The notes: generated from the letters alone by a model not told the origin. A stretch of 64,000 nucleotides of DNA from Caryophanon latum (GCF_001700325.1 NZ_MATO01000022.1:26654-90653); one strand, 5' to 3'. Positions 1 to 9,442 are shown, counted from the first letter of the stretch. Translations and numbers: made by a program.

Positions 1-105
1 TTGTGTTGCCGCTACAAGTGTAACGATCGCTAAGCCGAATAGACCGATTGCCGATGGGTCTGCTGTTACGACTTTAATTTCTTTCACATTAGTTGATTCG
101 CTCAT
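1..105 (-). CDS. Acetate uptake transporter (GPR1/FUN34/YaaH family), N-terminal fragment
   Basis: Reading leftward from an ATG at 105-103, the 35 visible residues begin MSESTNVKEIKVVTADPSA and continue with IGLFGLAIVTLVAATQ. That is the polar N-terminus and the start of the first membrane helix typical of the YaaH/SatP acetate permease family. The rest of the gene lies off the left edge. A strong Shine-Dalgarno (AGGGGGG) precedes the ATG. The gene is divergent from yacL, and a cre-like box lies about 47 nt upstream of its start, so carbon catabolite control is plausible. Only one helix is visible, so the family call is from N-terminal resemblance. In B. subtilis this position is occupied by disA/radA, so the cluster is broken here. 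Confidence 0.6.
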   Translation of the reverse strand, partial: MSESTNVKEIKVVTADPSAIGLFGLAIVTLVAATQ

Positions 106-151
106 GAAAGTTTGCCCCCCTAAATACTTGAAAAATTTATACTGTGCTGAT

Positions 152-165
152 TGTAAACGATTGCA
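152..165. promoter_or_regulatory. cre-like CcpA operator
   Basis: TGTAAACGATTGCA matches the catabolite-responsive element consensus TGWAANCGNTNWCA at all but one position. It lies in the divergent gap between the leftward acetate transporter and yacL, upstream of an AT-rich -10-like stretch for the transporter. CcpA control of acetate uptake would make sense; the regulation is inferred. Confidence 0.5.
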
Positions 166-350
166 TGCTGTTTTAGTTCAAAATATGCACGAACAAAAAG
201 AAAATGCGTAAATTCAACAAGAAAGGAGACGTTGCGATAGAAGAAAAACGTATGAACTAGCATTTAAATGGGAAAAAGCAGAAAAAAAGTTCATCTGTAC
301 TAATACAGCTGTTTCGTGCTGTTACATACTGTTATAAAACGCATGAAAAA
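166..350. other. Divergent intergenic region, no gene seen
   Basis: The remainder of the 308-nt gap between the acetate transporter and yacL holds no convincing ORF or RNA gene. Imperfect repeats of a ctgtt-type motif occur near 308-335 and 350-360; their meaning is unknown. Confidence 0.4.
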
Positions 351-379
351 CAGTTTTTCAAAACGAATCGTTGTATAAT
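351..379 (+). promoter_or_regulatory. Promoter for yacL-ispD
   Basis: An extended -10 (TG-TATAAT, hexamer 374-379) lies 34 nt before the yacL start. The -35 at 17-bp spacing (CAGTTT) is weak, as often seen with extended -10 promoters. Confidence 0.5.
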
Positions 380-413
380 AAAAATATAAGGAAGTAGGAA
401 GAGAGGTGCATGT

Positions 414-1457
414 ATGCTCAAACGTGTCATTCAAGTAGCATTCTTGTTTGTTGGTGGCGCATTAGGACTTATTTTTTTACCGATTTTGTACGACGTAATT
501 GGCATTGCAAATTACGAATGGATTAATAATGTATACGTATCATTACTTGTAGGCGCACTTATTTTTTTCATACTGTCTTTCTTTTTAGTCGATTATTGCA
601 TACGTTGCATACGTTGGTTAGAGGAAGTTTTGTTTAAAGTGCCGGTTGCGGATTTATTATTTGGCACAGTTGGATTAATTATCGGGCTTATTGTCGCGTA
701 CTTTGCGGGCTTTGCGATTGAGCGCGTGCAGCTGCCGGTCATTACGTCGGTCGTGCCGTTTGTGCTGTCGATTATTTTAGGCTACTTAGGCTTCCAGTTA
801 GGCTTTCGTAGACGTGATGAAATTTCGCTAATGTATACGCCGGTGAAGCCATCGCGTAAAAAGGAATTGACGACACAAAAGCTGCTCGATACGTCAGTCA
901 TTATTGACGGACGAATCGTTGATATTGCTGCTACTGGTTTTATCGAAGGAACGCTCGTCATTCCGCAATTCGTATTAACAGAGCTGCAGCATATTGCCGA
1001 TTCATCGGATACGTTGAAGCGTACGCGCGGTCGACGTGGGCTAGATGTGCTACGCCGCCTACAAGACGAGTACAAGTCAGGCGTCATGATTACCGATCGT
1101 GATTTTGATGACGTAGCAGAAGTCGACTTAAAGCTTGTGCGACTAGCGAAGGAATTGAATGGGCAAATTGTAACGAACGATTTTAATTTAAACAAAGTGA
1201 GCGAGTTACACCAAGTGCATGTACTAAACATTAATGATTTAGCAAATGCCGTAAAGCCGGTCGTCATTCCTGGAGAGAAGATGACAGTGCTTATTATTAA
1301 AGACGGAAAAGAGCATAATCAAGGGCTTGCGTATTTAGATGATGGCACGATGATTGTTGTTGAAGGTGGGCGCAATCAAATTGGGCAAACGGTGCAAGTC
1401 GAAGTAACGAGCGTGCTGCAAACATCAGCAGGACGCATGATTTTTGCGAAGCTATAA
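414..1457 (+). CDS. yacL: YacL-type membrane PIN/TRAM domain protein
   Basis: A 347-residue membrane protein with about four hydrophobic helices at the N-terminus (roughly residues 5-27, 41-63, 81-102, 113-131), a PIN ribonuclease-like domain (about 156-270) and a C-terminal TRAM RNA-binding domain (about 285-345). The PIN core is visible as [11 protein letters not shown] (Asp159, Asp165), an acidic ITDRDFDDV patch and [11 protein letters not shown]. The family is conserved next to ispD in Firmicutes; its exact RNA target is not established. The start codon follows an AGAGAGG ribosome-binding site. ispD follows after 14 nt, so the two are probably co-transcribed. Confidence 0.9.
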   Translation: MLKRVIQVAFLFVGGALGLIFLPILYDVIGIANYEWINNVYVSLLVGALIFFILSFFLVDYCIRCIRWLEEVLFKVPVADLLFGTVGLIIGLIVAYFAGFAIERVQLPVITSVVPFVLSIILGYLGFQLGFRRRDEISLMYTPVKPSRKKELTTQKLLDTSVIIDGRIVDIAATGFIEGTLVIPQFVLTELQHIADSSDTLKRTRGRRGLDVLRRLQDEYKSGVMITDRDFDDVAEVDLKLVRLAKELNGQIVTNDFNLNKVSELHQVHVLNINDLANAVKPVVIPGEKMTVLIIKDGKEHNQGLAYLDDGTMIVVEGGRNQIGQTVQVEVTSVLQTSAGRMIFAKL

Positions 1458-1471
1458 GGTAGGGTGACAAC

Positions 1472-2155
1472 GTGAAATATGAAGTAGTATTACCAGCAGC
1501 AGGTAGCGGTAGTCGCATGGGCGCTGGCATGAATAAATTGTTTTTACAGCTAAACGGCACGTCGATTTTAGTGCATACGCTCCGTGTGTTCGAAGCGGAC
1601 GACAAATGTACAGGCATTTGGCTTGCTGTAAAAGATGCCGAACGCGAGCAAATCGAGCAGCTCATTCGGGAAGCGGGCATTCAAAAAGTAAAAGGTTTAC
1701 CAACAGGTGGAGCAGAGCGTCAACATAGCGTGCGCTCGTGCTTAGTGCAAATGGAGCCGACCGACTTAGTGATGGTACACGATGCAGCACGTCCGTTTAT
1801 TTTACAAGACACGATTGACCGCTTAGCAGAAGTCGCACTCGAAAAAGGGGCAGCGATTGCTGGGGTGCGCGTGAAAGATACGATGAAAATTGTACGCGAA
1901 GGCATCATTGAGGAAACGGTAGACCGCGACATGTTATGGAGCATTCAAACGCCACAAGCTTTTCGCTACGATGTGTTAAAGGAAGCGTCGGACGTTGCAG
2001 ATAAAGTCGGCTTCCTCGGAACGGACGAGGCGATGCTTGTTGAAAACATCGGCTACGACGTTCACATCGTCGAAAGCAGCTATGAAAATGTGAAGATGAC
2101 GACGAAAGAAGATTTACTTTTCGGCGAGGCGATTTTAAAAAGTCGCGAGCAATAA
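1472..2155 (+). CDS. ispD: 2-C-methyl-D-erythritol 4-phosphate cytidylyltransferase
   Basis: Third enzyme of the MEP isoprenoid pathway; it joins CTP and MEP to give CDP-ME in the cytosol. The 227-residue length is normal. The nucleotide-binding signature PAAGSGSRMGAGMNKLF is at residues 7-23, followed by the conserved VMVHDAARPF near residue 100 and the TPQAF segment near residue 165. Translation starts at GTG 1472 with a GGTAGGGTGA-type ribosome-binding site. ispF follows but is separated by a terminator and its own promoter, unlike the tight ispDF pairing of some relatives. Confidence 0.96.
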   Translation: MKYEVVLPAAGSGSRMGAGMNKLFLQLNGTSILVHTLRVFEADDKCTGIWLAVKDAEREQIEQLIREAGIQKVKGLPTGGAERQHSVRSCLVQMEPTDLVMVHDAARPFILQDTIDRLAEVALEKGAAIAGVRVKDTMKIVREGIIEETVDRDMLWSIQTPQAFRYDVLKEASDVADKVGFLGTDEAMLVENIGYDVHIVESSYENVKMTTKEDLLFGEAILKSREQ

Positions 2156-2173
2156 GAGGCTAGGACAAAATAA

Positions 2174-2210
2174 AGCGTTATCGGAAGTATGATTCTGGTA
2201 ACGCTTTTTT
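2174..2210 (+). terminator. Terminator after ispD
   Basis: AGCGTTATC pairs with GGTAACGCT across a 15-nt loop and is followed by a run of T. It closes the yacL-ispD unit. Confidence 0.75.
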
Positions 2211-2214
2211 GCTG

Positions 2215-2335
2215 TTCGACTTCGCTTCGTTGCGCAACCGCCGCTACTTTCGCCTTGCAATTGCAAGTCTCTCGGCACGTTCTTTTCCACTAGGAGTCGC
2301 CGCTTCACGCGTTCCTTCATCAAATTCGCACTATG
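2215..2335. repeat. Possible degenerate copy of the dispersed palindromic repeat
   Basis: The stretch contains gcttcgttgcgc, ctaggagtcgccgc and other pieces reminiscent of the GGAGTCTCGCCG end of the family seen at 2999-3220 and 50566-50734. No ORF here is convincing. Assignment is by eye and weak. Confidence 0.3.
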
Positions 2336-2475
2336 AATATTATCTGTTAGGCGATGAGAATTTACTTTTTTCCTATCCTCTTTTTGTTTTTTAATAGAGG
2401 CATGTTTCGTACGGCATCGCTTTTTGTTGTACTTGTCGAAAAAAGATTGCGTTATACATGAAACGATACAAAATA

Positions 2476-2484
2476 TGGTACACT
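2476..2484 (+). promoter_or_regulatory. Extended -10 promoter for ispF
   Basis: TGGTACACT is an extended -10 element 38 nt before the ispF ATG. No good -35 is present. It fits the terminator found upstream, which means ispF needs its own promoter. Confidence 0.4.
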
Positions 2485-2521
2485 ACAGCTACAACATTAT
2501 TCGTAAAGGTAGGTTTTACAC

Positions 2522-2998
2522 ATGTTTCGAGTTGGACAAGGATACGACGTACACGCATTTGCGCAAGGGCGTCCATTAATTTTAGGCGGCATTGAAATTC
2601 CACACGACCGTGGTTTATTAGGGCATTCCGATGCGGACGTACTGTTACATACAATTACAGACGCAGCACTTGGCGCAATCGGGGAAGGTGATATCGGTCG
2701 CCACTTCCCAGATACAGACCCAGAGTGGAAGGACGCAGATTCAGCTAAGCTGCTTGCGTACATTTGGAAAATCGTTGAGGATAAAGGGTACGTGCTAGGA
2801 AACGTTGATGCAACAATTATTGCACAACGTCCGAAAATGGCACCGTACATCGAGCCGATGAAAAACCGCATCGCTGAACTGTTAAACGCCGATCCATCAC
2901 AAGTAAACGTCAAGGCGACGACGACGGAAAAGCTAGGCTTCACAGGGCGCGAGGAAGGCATCGCAGCACTAGCGACGATTTTATTAATTAAAAAATAA
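2522..2998 (+). CDS. ispF: 2-C-methyl-D-erythritol 2,4-cyclodiphosphate synthase
   Basis: Fifth MEP-pathway enzyme, converting CDP-ME 2-phosphate to MEcPP with loss of CMP. The protein has the usual 158 residues, starts [13 protein letters not shown] with the zinc ligands Asp8 and His10, and has the third ligand in [13 protein letters not shown] (His42). The C-terminal [18 protein letters not shown] signature is intact. A palindromic repeat and a terminator separate it from gltX. Confidence 0.97.
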   Translation: MFRVGQGYDVHAFAQGRPLILGGIEIPHDRGLLGHSDADVLLHTITDAALGAIGEGDIGRHFPDTDPEWKDADSAKLLAYIWKIVEDKGYVLGNVDATIIAQRPKMAPYIEPMKNRIAELLNADPSQVNVKATTTEKLGFTGREEGIAALATILLIKK

Positions 2999-3220
2999 TA
3001 CACGATGATGTTCGTTTCATTCGGCTCGCTTTCCTGGGGCGTGGCTTGAGCCTCCTCGATACTCGTACCTCGTATCTGTGGGGTCTCAAGTCTCACGCTT
3101 TTCCCCAAGGAGTCTCGCCGATTCCACTCCCATCAACAGCTAGTGCAATCAATCGGCGAGCTTACTTCGTCGTGGAATGCAACGTGCGAACTGCTGATGC
3201 ATGAATAGATCAACATCATA
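2999..3220. repeat. Dispersed large palindromic intergenic repeat, copy A
   Basis: This copy fills most of the 357-nt ispF-gltX gap. It contains TTCCTGGGGCGTGG, GGCTTGAGCCTCCTCG, GGTCTCAAGTCTCACG and CCCCAAGGAGTCTCGCCG. These arms pair imperfectly with each other to form one long hairpin, and the outer ends (GATGATGTT and AACATCAT) are also inverted. A stretch of more than 25 nt around the GGCTTGAGCC core is identical in the copy at 50566-50734. No protein is encoded. Confidence 0.7.
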
Positions 3221-3221
3221 C

Positions 3222-3256
3222 AAAACAAGCCTGTTTGTTCATGCAGGCTTGTTTTC
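3222..3256 (+). terminator. Terminator after ispF
   Basis: AACAAGCCTG and CAGGCTTGTT form a perfect 10-bp stem followed by T-rich DNA. Confidence 0.8.
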
Positions 3257-3289
3257 ATTTGCCCGACACTTTAATTTCCACATTGACAG

Positions 3290-3298
3290 TGGTAAAAT
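3290..3298 (+). promoter_or_regulatory. Extended -10 promoter for gltX
   Basis: TGGTAAAAT is an extended -10 about 58 nt before the gltX start. A TTGACA at 3283-3288 is too close to serve as its -35, so the exact promoter is uncertain. Confidence 0.35.
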
Positions 3299-3355
3299 GA
3301 ACAAAGTTAAACGGTCCGTGCCAAAAAGACATGAGACATATTAGGAGGATTTAAC

Positions 3356-4816
3356 ATGACGAAAAAAGTTCGCGTTCGTTATGCGCCATCACCAACAGGC
3401 TTTTTACACATCGGTGGAGCGCGTACAGCGTTATTCAATTATTTATATGCAAAGCACAACGGTGGAGATTTCGTCGTTCGTATTGAAGATACTGACATCG
3501 AGCGTAACGTTGAAGGCGGCGAAGCATCACAGCTAGATAACTTACGTTGGTTAGGCATCATTCCAGACGAATCAGTAGACATCGGTGGACCATACGCACC
3601 GTACCGTCAAATGGAGCGTTTAGACATTTACAAAGAGCACGCTGACAAAATGCTAGCAGCTGGTCAAGCGTACAAATGCTTCTGTTCTTCAGAAAAATTA
3701 GAAGCGTCACGCGAAGCACAAAAAGCAGCAGGCGTTGCAGCACCGACATATGACGGTACTTGCCGCAACTTATGTGCTGAAGAAGTAGCAGCGAAGGAAG
3801 CAGCAGGCGAAGCGTACACAATTCGTATGGCTGTACCTGAAAACGTAACGTACAGCTTCACAGATTTAGTACGTGGCGATGTAACGTTCGAATCAAAAGA
3901 TATCGGTGACTGGGTTCTTGTAAAAGCAAACGGCATCCCAACATACAACTATGCGGTCGTATTAGATGACCACTTTATGGACATTACACACGTATTCCGC
4001 GGTGAAGAGCATTTATCAAACACACCGAAGCAAATGATGATTTTCGATGCGTTCGGTTGGGAATACCCACAATACGGTCACATGACATTAATCGTCAACG
4101 AAGACCGCAAAAAATTATCAAAACGCGACGAAACAATTATCCAATTCGTAGCGCAATATAAAGACTTAGGCTATTTACCAGAAGCGATGTTCAACTTCTT
4201 CGCATTACTTGGCTGGTCTCCAGAAGGCGAAGAGGAAACATTCTCTCACGACGAGCTAGTGAAGTTATTTGATGAGAAACGTTTATCAAAATCACCATCA
4301 ATGTTTGATAAAGTGAAATTAACGTGGATGAACAACCAATACATTAAACAATTATCGCGTGAAGATGTTGTTACATTAGCGTTACCACACTTACAAAAAG
4401 CAGGCTTAGTGCCAGCTGAACCAACTGAAGCAGAAGCGGCATGGGCAGCTGAGTTAATCGGTCTTTACCATGAGCAAATGAGCTTCGGTGCTGAAATCGT
4501 TGAATTAACAAGCCTGTTCTTTAAAGACGAGTTAACATACGACGAAGAAGCAACAGAAGTGCTAGCAGGTGAGCTAGTACCGGCAGTGATGACAGCGTTT
4601 AAAGCTGAGCTTGAAGCGTTAGAAGCATTCGATGCAGCATCAATTAAAGCGGCAATCAAAGCAGTTCAAAAAGAGACAGGCGCTAAAGGGAAAAACTTAT
4701 TCATGCCAATTCGTGTCGTAACGACTGGTCAAACACACGGTCCAGAGCTTGCGGACGCAATTAGCTTAATCGGCAAAGAAAAAGTTATCGCGCGCGTGGC
4801 AAAATTCGCAAACTAA
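3356..4816 (+). CDS. gltX: Glutamyl-tRNA synthetase
   Basis: A 486-residue class I synthetase that charges tRNA-Glu (and, in Bacillales, also tRNA-Gln for later transamidation). The HIGH-type motif is at residues 18-21 within [18 protein letters not shown], and the KLSKR motif is near residue 252. The C-terminal anticodon-binding half is complete. The start has AGGAGG at good spacing. In B. subtilis cysE follows directly; here a T-box leader and repeat DNA lie between gltX and cysS. Confidence 0.98.
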   Translation: MTKKVRVRYAPSPTGFLHIGGARTALFNYLYAKHNGGDFVVRIEDTDIERNVEGGEASQLDNLRWLGIIPDESVDIGGPYAPYRQMERLDIYKEHADKMLAAGQAYKCFCSSEKLEASREAQKAAGVAAPTYDGTCRNLCAEEVAAKEAAGEAYTIRMAVPENVTYSFTDLVRGDVTFESKDIGDWVLVKANGIPTYNYAVVLDDHFMDITHVFRGEEHLSNTPKQMMIFDAFGWEYPQYGHMTLIVNEDRKKLSKRDETIIQFVAQYKDLGYLPEAMFNFFALLGWSPEGEEETFSHDELVKLFDEKRLSKSPSMFDKVKLTWMNNQYIKQLSREDVVTLALPHLQKAGLVPAEPTEAEAAWAAELIGLYHEQMSFGAEIVELTSLFFKDELTYDEEATEVLAGELVPAVMTAFKAELEALEAFDAASIKAAIKAVQKETGAKGKNLFMPIRVVTTGQTHGPELADAISLIGKEKVIARVAKFAN

Positions 4817-4834
4817 TTGTACAATGAACGTAAA

Positions 4835-5069
4835 GCGTAGACGGGGAGAAGTATGTTTTACACGCTCAACTAGAGAGGGTCATCTTGGCTGGAAATGACC
4901 TGAGCCACTGTGTTACAGAAATGCACCTCGGAGCGTCTTGCCGAATTCAGTAGGCAGGAACGACTTGTCCTCGTTACCGGACGTTTTGAGTGGGAGCAAA
5001 TTGCTTCAACCAGAGTGGAACCACGTAACTACTGCGTCTCTGTCTATATACGGACAGGGGCGCTTTTTT
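4835..5069 (+). promoter_or_regulatory. T-box riboswitch, probable Cys specifier
   Basis: The conserved T-box sequence AGAGTGGAACCACG is at 5012-5025. Upstream is a stem I region with AGAGAGGG and GGCTGG elements, and the specifier-loop context GAAATGCACC offers TGC (Cys) at 4922-4924. A terminator hairpin follows at 5034-5069: GCGTCTCTGTC pairs with GACAGGGGCGC, then six T. Uncharged tRNA-Cys would favour the antiterminator and let transcription reach cysS. A serine acetyltransferase gene (cysE), usually the first gene behind this leader, is absent. The specifier reading is an inference from position. Confidence 0.85.
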
Positions 5070-5084
5070 GTTGTACAACGGTTC

Positions 5085-5415
5085 TTTCATTTCGGCGGAC
5101 GCTTTTCGCGGGCACGGCCTCAACTAATTTTTGACGGACAAGCCGCCAAAAATGGATTTTCGGTTCAATGCGCCTGCTGTTACTCGCCCTCTGTTCATCA
5201 CCACAAACTGGAATTGACGCATAACGGTTGCTTGAAGCAAGAGGCGGACTCCAGCGGGAAAAGCGCGAGACTTGAGACCCCACAGCGAAGCGAGGAGGCT
5301 CAAGGAAGTCAGTAATCGCCACGTCCATGTGGCACTGCCTTCATGACGAACATCGTGTTCGCCTCCGCGCCCGCGGAAAGCCTGCCTCGACGCGGAAAGC
5401 AACCGATCAACATGT
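5085..5415. repeat. Dispersed palindromic repeat, copy B, between T-box and cysS
   Basis: The 387 nt between the T-box terminator and cysS contain pieces of the repeat family in reverse orientation: GCGAGGAGGCTCAAGG, GACTTGAGACCCCAC, AGGCGGACTCCAGCGGGAAA, and at both ends CGCTTTTCGCGGGC and GCCCGCGGAAAGC. Two copies or one rearranged copy may be present. Short ORFs through it (for example 4938-5315) lack ribosome-binding sites and recognisable protein sequence, so I do not call them genes. Confidence 0.6.
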
Positions 5416-5456
5416 ATGTAAAATAACAAACTCACCAAACAAAGGAGAAATTCAAG

Positions 5457-6857
5457 ATGGGTATTCAAATTTTCAACACATTAACGCGCGAAAAAGAAGC
5501 GTTCGTGCCAATTGAAGAAGGCAAAGTAAAAATGTACGTATGCGGACCGACTGTATACAACTACATCCATATCGGTAACGCACGCCCTGTTATCGTATAC
5601 GACACAGTGCGCCGCTACTTACAATACAAAGGGTTTGACGTAACGTACGTATCAAACTTCACAGACGTGGACGACAAAATTATTAAAGCTGCAAACGAAT
5701 TAGGCGAGGAAACGTCTGAATTAACAGAGCGTTTCATCGCGGCATACTTTGAGGACATTACGGATTTAGGTTGCAAAAAAGCAGACGCACATCCGAAAGT
5801 AACGGAGCATATGCAAGACATTATCGACTTCATCGCCGTATTAATCGACAAAGGTTATGCGTACGAATCACAAGGTGACGTCTATTACCGCACGCGCAAG
5901 TTTGATGGCTACGGCAAGCTGTCTCATCAAAACATCGATGACTTAAAAGTTGGCGCGCGCATCGAAGCGGGCGAGAAGAAAGAAGACCCGTTAGATTTCG
6001 CACTGTGGAAAGCAGCGAAGCCAGGCGAAGTGCACTGGACATCGCCGTGGGGAGAAGGTCGTCCGGGCTGGCACATTGAGTGTTCTGTTATGGCACGCGA
6101 GCATTTAGGTGATACAATCGACATTCACGCAGGCGGGCAAGATTTAACATTCCCTCACCACGAGAACGAAATTGCACAATCAGAGGCCCACAACGACAAA
6201 ACGTTTGCGAACTACTGGATGCATAACGGCTACATTAATATCGACAACGAAAAAATGTCAAAATCGCTTGGCAACTTCATTTTAGTAAACGACATTAAAA
6301 AGCAAATCGACCCACAAGTGCTGCGCTTCTTCATGTTATCGGTGCACTACCGTTACCCGATCAACTTCGCAAAAGACTTAGTCGAAAGTGCAGCGAACGG
6401 CTTAGAGCGTCTGCGCACATCGTTTAACAATACGAAGCACCGTTTATCGGTAACGGCAGAGCTAGGTGATGCAAACGACGAATGGTTAACGAAAATCGAA
6501 GCGGTGCGCGAAGCATTCGAAACGTCAATGGACGACGACTTCAACACAGCAAACGCGATTTCACAGCTATTTGAACTATCACACGTTGCGAACGTTTACT
6601 TAAATGAATCGAACACGACGACAACTGTGTTAAATGCATTACTAGATGCATTCACAAAGCTAGGCGACGTACTTGGCTTAGTATTTGAGCAGCAGGAAGA
6701 GCTACTTGATGCCGAAATCGATGCGTTACTTGAGGCTCGTATACAAGCGCGTAAAGATCGCAACTTCGCACGTGCTGATGAAATTCGCGACATGCTGCAA
6801 AATATGGGCATTATTTTAGAGGATACGCGTCAAGGTACACGCTGGAAACGAGGCTAA
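5457..6857 (+). CDS. cysS: Cysteinyl-tRNA synthetase
   Basis: A 466-residue class I synthetase. The zinc ligand Cys29 lies in [13 protein letters not shown] is at residues 38-41 and the KMSKS loop is near residue 265. Further zinc-site segments are [14 protein letters not shown] and [13 protein letters not shown]. It is the only gene for cysteine metabolism left behind the T-box leader. It heads a tight operon cysS-mrnC-rlmB-rae1, with the next start 5 nt after its stop. Confidence 0.98.
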   Translation: MGIQIFNTLTREKEAFVPIEEGKVKMYVCGPTVYNYIHIGNARPVIVYDTVRRYLQYKGFDVTYVSNFTDVDDKIIKAANELGEETSELTERFIAAYFEDITDLGCKKADAHPKVTEHMQDIIDFIAVLIDKGYAYESQGDVYYRTRKFDGYGKLSHQNIDDLKVGARIEAGEKKEDPLDFALWKAAKPGEVHWTSPWGEGRPGWHIECSVMAREHLGDTIDIHAGGQDLTFPHHENEIAQSEAHNDKTFANYWMHNGYINIDNEKMSKSLGNFILVNDIKKQIDPQVLRFFMLSVHYRYPINFAKDLVESAANGLERLRTSFNNTKHRLSVTAELGDANDEWLTKIEAVREAFETSMDDDFNTANAISQLFELSHVANVYLNESNTTTTVLNALLDAFTKLGDVLGLVFEQQEELLDAEIDALLEARIQARKDRNFARADEIRDMLQNMGIILEDTRQGTRWKRG

Positions 6858-6862
6858 TTCAG

Positions 6863-7276
6863 ATGAACACACTTCGCAATGAAGATATTAAACAACTGAA
6901 TGCATTAGCACTTGCATATATGGGCGACGCTGTTTTAGAGCAGCGCGTTCGTGAGCATTTGCTGCGTAAAGGTGGCGTGCGTCCAAATACACTTCATAAA
7001 GCAGCGACGCAATACGTTTCTGCTAAAGCGCAATCAATCATTGTGTTACGTATGCTTGAAGAGGGGTATTTAACAGAAGAAGAGCAGGCGATATTCCGCC
7101 GTGGACGCAACGCAAAATCAGGCTCGGTGCCAAAAAATACCGATGTCCGCACGTATCGCAACAGCTCAGGATTTGAAGCGGTATTAGGCTATTTGTTTTT
7201 ATTAGAGCAACACGAGCGAACGCATGAAATTATTACGTATGCAATTGACATCGTGGAACAATCGAAAGGAGTGTAG
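6863..7276 (+). CDS. mrnC: Mini-ribonuclease III
   Basis: This 137-residue protein is a lone RNase III catalytic domain without the double-stranded RNA-binding domain. In B. subtilis the family trims 23S rRNA ends. The signature [20 protein letters not shown] is near residues 13-32 and [22 protein letters not shown] is in the middle. It sits in the cysS-mrnC-rlmB operon, as in other Bacillales. Confidence 0.93.
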   Translation: MNTLRNEDIKQLNALALAYMGDAVLEQRVREHLLRKGGVRPNTLHKAATQYVSAKAQSIIVLRMLEEGYLTEEEQAIFRRGRNAKSGSVPKNTDVRTYRNSSGFEAVLGYLFLLEQHERTHEIITYAIDIVEQSKGV

Positions 7277-7278
7277 GC

Positions 7279-8142
7279 ATGGCAGAACGACGACAACAAA
7301 AAGATCGTAAGCCTCGTGATTTTAAAGCGCGCGACCAAAAGAGCCGCAACTTTAAAGCACCGGAGAAACAACAAGAAGTAGTAGAAGCATCACAGCCACA
7401 AGAAGAAATCGTAGGGGAAATGATCGCAGGGAAAAACCCCGTACTTGAAGCACTTCGCTCAGGGCGTGAAATTAATAAATTATTTATCGCAGAGGGCGTA
7501 AAGAAAACAGGCGTGCAGGAGCTGATGGATTTAGCAAAAGAGCGCGGTGTCCTCGTGCAATTCGTTCCAAAGCAAAAAATCGATAAATTAGCTGAAAACC
7601 ATCAAGGTATTGTAGCTGCAGTAGCGGCATACGATTACGCAGAAATTGACGATTTATTCGAAGCAGCGAAAGCGAAAAATGAAGACCCGTTCTTCTTAAT
7701 TTTAGATGAGTTAGAAGACCCGCATAACTTAGGTTCGATTATGCGTACTGCGGATGCGATTGGCGTGCACGGCATCATCATTCCGAAGCGCCGCGCAGTT
7801 GGCTTAACGGCAGTCGTTGCAAAAGCGTCAACAGGTGCGATTGAGCATGTGCCTGTTGTACGAGTGACGAATTTAGCACAAACAGTCGACGAGCTGAAGG
7901 AACATGGCGTATGGATTGCTGGTACAGACGCTAAAGGTTCTGTTGACTATCGTAAAATGGACGCAACACTTCCACTAGCTGTAATTATCGGTAGTGAAGG
8001 AAAAGGCATGGCGCGTTTACTGCGTGACAAGTGCGACTTCCTTTATCATTTGCCGATGATTGGGCACGTAACGTCGCTAAACGCATCCGTTGCAGCAGCG
8101 TTACTTATGTATGAAGTGTATCGCAAGCGTCAAGAAGCATAA
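7279..8142 (+). CDS. rlmB: 23S rRNA (guanosine-2'-O-)-methyltransferase RlmB / TrmH family
   Basis: A SPOUT-class 2'-O-methyltransferase of 287 residues. The first 50 residues are a Lys/Arg/Gln-rich extension, followed by the substrate-binding domain starting near GEMIAGKNPVLEALRSGREI. The knotted SAM-binding domain shows LDELEDPHNLGSIMRTADA, IGSEGKGMARLL and LNASVAAALLMYEV. The start has a GGAGTG ribosome-binding site 2 nt after mrnC. The extra basic tail is seen in this lineage and probably adds RNA affinity (inference). Confidence 0.95.
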   Translation: MAERRQQKDRKPRDFKARDQKSRNFKAPEKQQEVVEASQPQEEIVGEMIAGKNPVLEALRSGREINKLFIAEGVKKTGVQELMDLAKERGVLVQFVPKQKIDKLAENHQGIVAAVAAYDYAEIDDLFEAAKAKNEDPFFLILDELEDPHNLGSIMRTADAIGVHGIIIPKRRAVGLTAVVAKASTGAIEHVPVVRVTNLAQTVDELKEHGVWIAGTDAKGSVDYRKMDATLPLAVIIGSEGKGMARLLRDKCDFLYHLPMIGHVTSLNASVAAALLMYEVYRKRQEA

Positions 8143-8661
8143 TTGAAAAAACATATTTTGCTTGTAGATGGCTATAATATGATTGGTCACTGGCCGGAGC
8201 TACGCAAACTGCGAGACGACAATTTAGAGGACGCGCGAGATCGTTTGATCGAGCTACTTGCGGAATATAAGGCGCAAAAAGGATGGGACGTAAAGCTCGT
8301 CTTTGATGCGCACTTTGCTCCAGGCGTGAAGCAAACATATAACCAGCACAATTTAGAAGTAATCTACACAGCTACGAAGGAAACGGCTGACGAATGCATT
8401 GAGCGTCTTACGCACGAGTTACGCGGACGCCATACGCAAATTATCGTGGCGACATCCGACATGACCGAGCAAAACGTCGTGTTTGGCTTAGGTGCAGCAC
8501 GCATGCCGGCGAGTGAGCTAGCAGTGGAATTGAAAATCGTTCAAAAGCGCATCGATAGCTTAGCAAAGCGCACGCAAACACGTCGTTCACCTAATCGTAT
8601 TGAGCCGCGCCCAGACGTAGCACGGAAGCTTGAGCAAATGCGCCGCGGCTTGAAAGAGTAA
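8143..8661 (+). CDS. rae1: Ribosome-dependent mRNA endonuclease Rae1 (YacP, NYN/PIN fold)
   Basis: A 172-residue NYN-domain nuclease of the YacP family. B. subtilis Rae1 enters the ribosomal A site and cuts certain mRNAs. Conserved pieces are ILLVDGYNMIGHWPEL at the start, LVFDAHFAPG, VIYTATKETADECIERL and VATSDMTEQNVVFGLGA, carrying the acidic residues expected in the active site. It begins with TTG immediately after the rlmB stop, so the two are translationally coupled. Confidence 0.9.
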   Translation: MKKHILLVDGYNMIGHWPELRKLRDDNLEDARDRLIELLAEYKAQKGWDVKLVFDAHFAPGVKQTYNQHNLEVIYTATKETADECIERLTHELRGRHTQIIVATSDMTEQNVVFGLGAARMPASELAVELKIVQKRIDSLAKRTQTRRSPNRIEPRPDVARKLEQMRRGLKE

Positions 8662-8691
8662 TTGACTTATATTTTCCAATTTGTTTATACT
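8662..8691 (+). promoter_or_regulatory. Promoter for sigH
   Basis: TTGACT and TATACT are separated by 18 bp, a good vegetative promoter starting right after the rae1 stop codon. B. subtilis sigH is likewise read from a vegetative promoter. Confidence 0.65.
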
Positions 8692-8728
8692 AGTTCTAAA
8701 AAATTCCGGTGTAGCAGAGGTGAGGTCG

Positions 8729-9364
8729 TTGATTAAAAGTAATTCCGTAGAAGTAATCGCAGGCTTTGAACATTTAACAGACGAGGAGTTGCTGACGCTG
8801 ATCCATATTGGCAATGCGGACGCGCTCGACTATTTAATCACGAAATACCGTTTATTCGTGAAAGCAAAGGCGAGAACGTATTTTTTAATCGGCGCAGATA
8901 AGGAAGATATTATCCAAGAAGGCATGATTGGACTATATAAGGCGGTGCGAGATTTTCGTGGCGACAAGTTATCGTCGTTTAAAGCATTCGCGGAGCTATG
9001 TATTACACGTCAAATTATTACAGCGATTAAGACGGCGACAAGGCAAAAGCACATGCCGCTGAACTCGTACATTTCGCTCGACAAACCTGTATATGATGAG
9101 GAATCAGACCGTACATTGCTCGATATGATTACGAGCGAAGTTAGTGAAAGCCCAGAAGATGTCATTATTTTGCAGGAGGAATACGCTCAGCTCGAGGCGA
9201 AGATGAACGAAGTGCTAAGTGAACTCGAACGCCAAGTGTTAGCGCGCTATTTAGATGGGCAATCATATCATGAAATTTCAGAGCAATTGAATCGCCACGT
9301 AAAATCAATCGACAATGCGCTGCAACGCGTGAAACGTAAGTTAGAGAGACATTTAGGCGTTTAA
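8729..9364 (+). CDS. sigH: RNA polymerase sigma factor SigH (sigma-30)
   Basis: A sigma-70 family factor for the transition to stationary phase, competence and sporulation. Region 2 is visible as ADKEDIIQEGMIGLYKAVRDFRGDKLSSFKAFAELCITRQI, split from region 4 (LSELERQVLARYLDGQSYHEISEQL, VKSIDNALQRVKRKL). I place the start at TTG 8729 behind AGAGGTGAGG; a GTG at 8720 is an alternative. The gene has its own promoter. Confidence 0.92.
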   Translation: MIKSNSVEVIAGFEHLTDEELLTLIHIGNADALDYLITKYRLFVKAKARTYFLIGADKEDIIQEGMIGLYKAVRDFRGDKLSSFKAFAELCITRQIITAIKTATRQKHMPLNSYISLDKPVYDEESDRTLLDMITSEVSESPEDVIILQEEYAQLEAKMNEVLSELERQVLARYLDGQSYHEISEQLNRHVKSIDNALQRVKRKLERHLGV

Positions 9365-9442
9365 AAGCTGTTCGGGAGTTGTTGACAGCATATAATTTAG
9401 GTGATAGTCTTTAAAAGACAAAATGCCAAAAAAGGTGATAAG

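Noticed and set aside
782..1267. Antisense ORFs opposite yacL, gltX, glcB, rpoB and other genes
   Set aside because: Composition is that of the complementary strand of strongly biased coding sequence; no ribosome-binding sites or conserved domains.
3281..3298. TTGACA upstream of gltX as a normal -35
   Set aside because: Only a few bases separate it from the TGGTAAAAT -10-like element, and 17 bp downstream there is only a poor hexamer.
4910..5468. Several ORFs of 60-125 codons in the gltX-cysS gap on both strands
   Set aside because: They run through the T-box RNA and a palindromic repeat, lack ribosome-binding sites and resemble no protein family I know.
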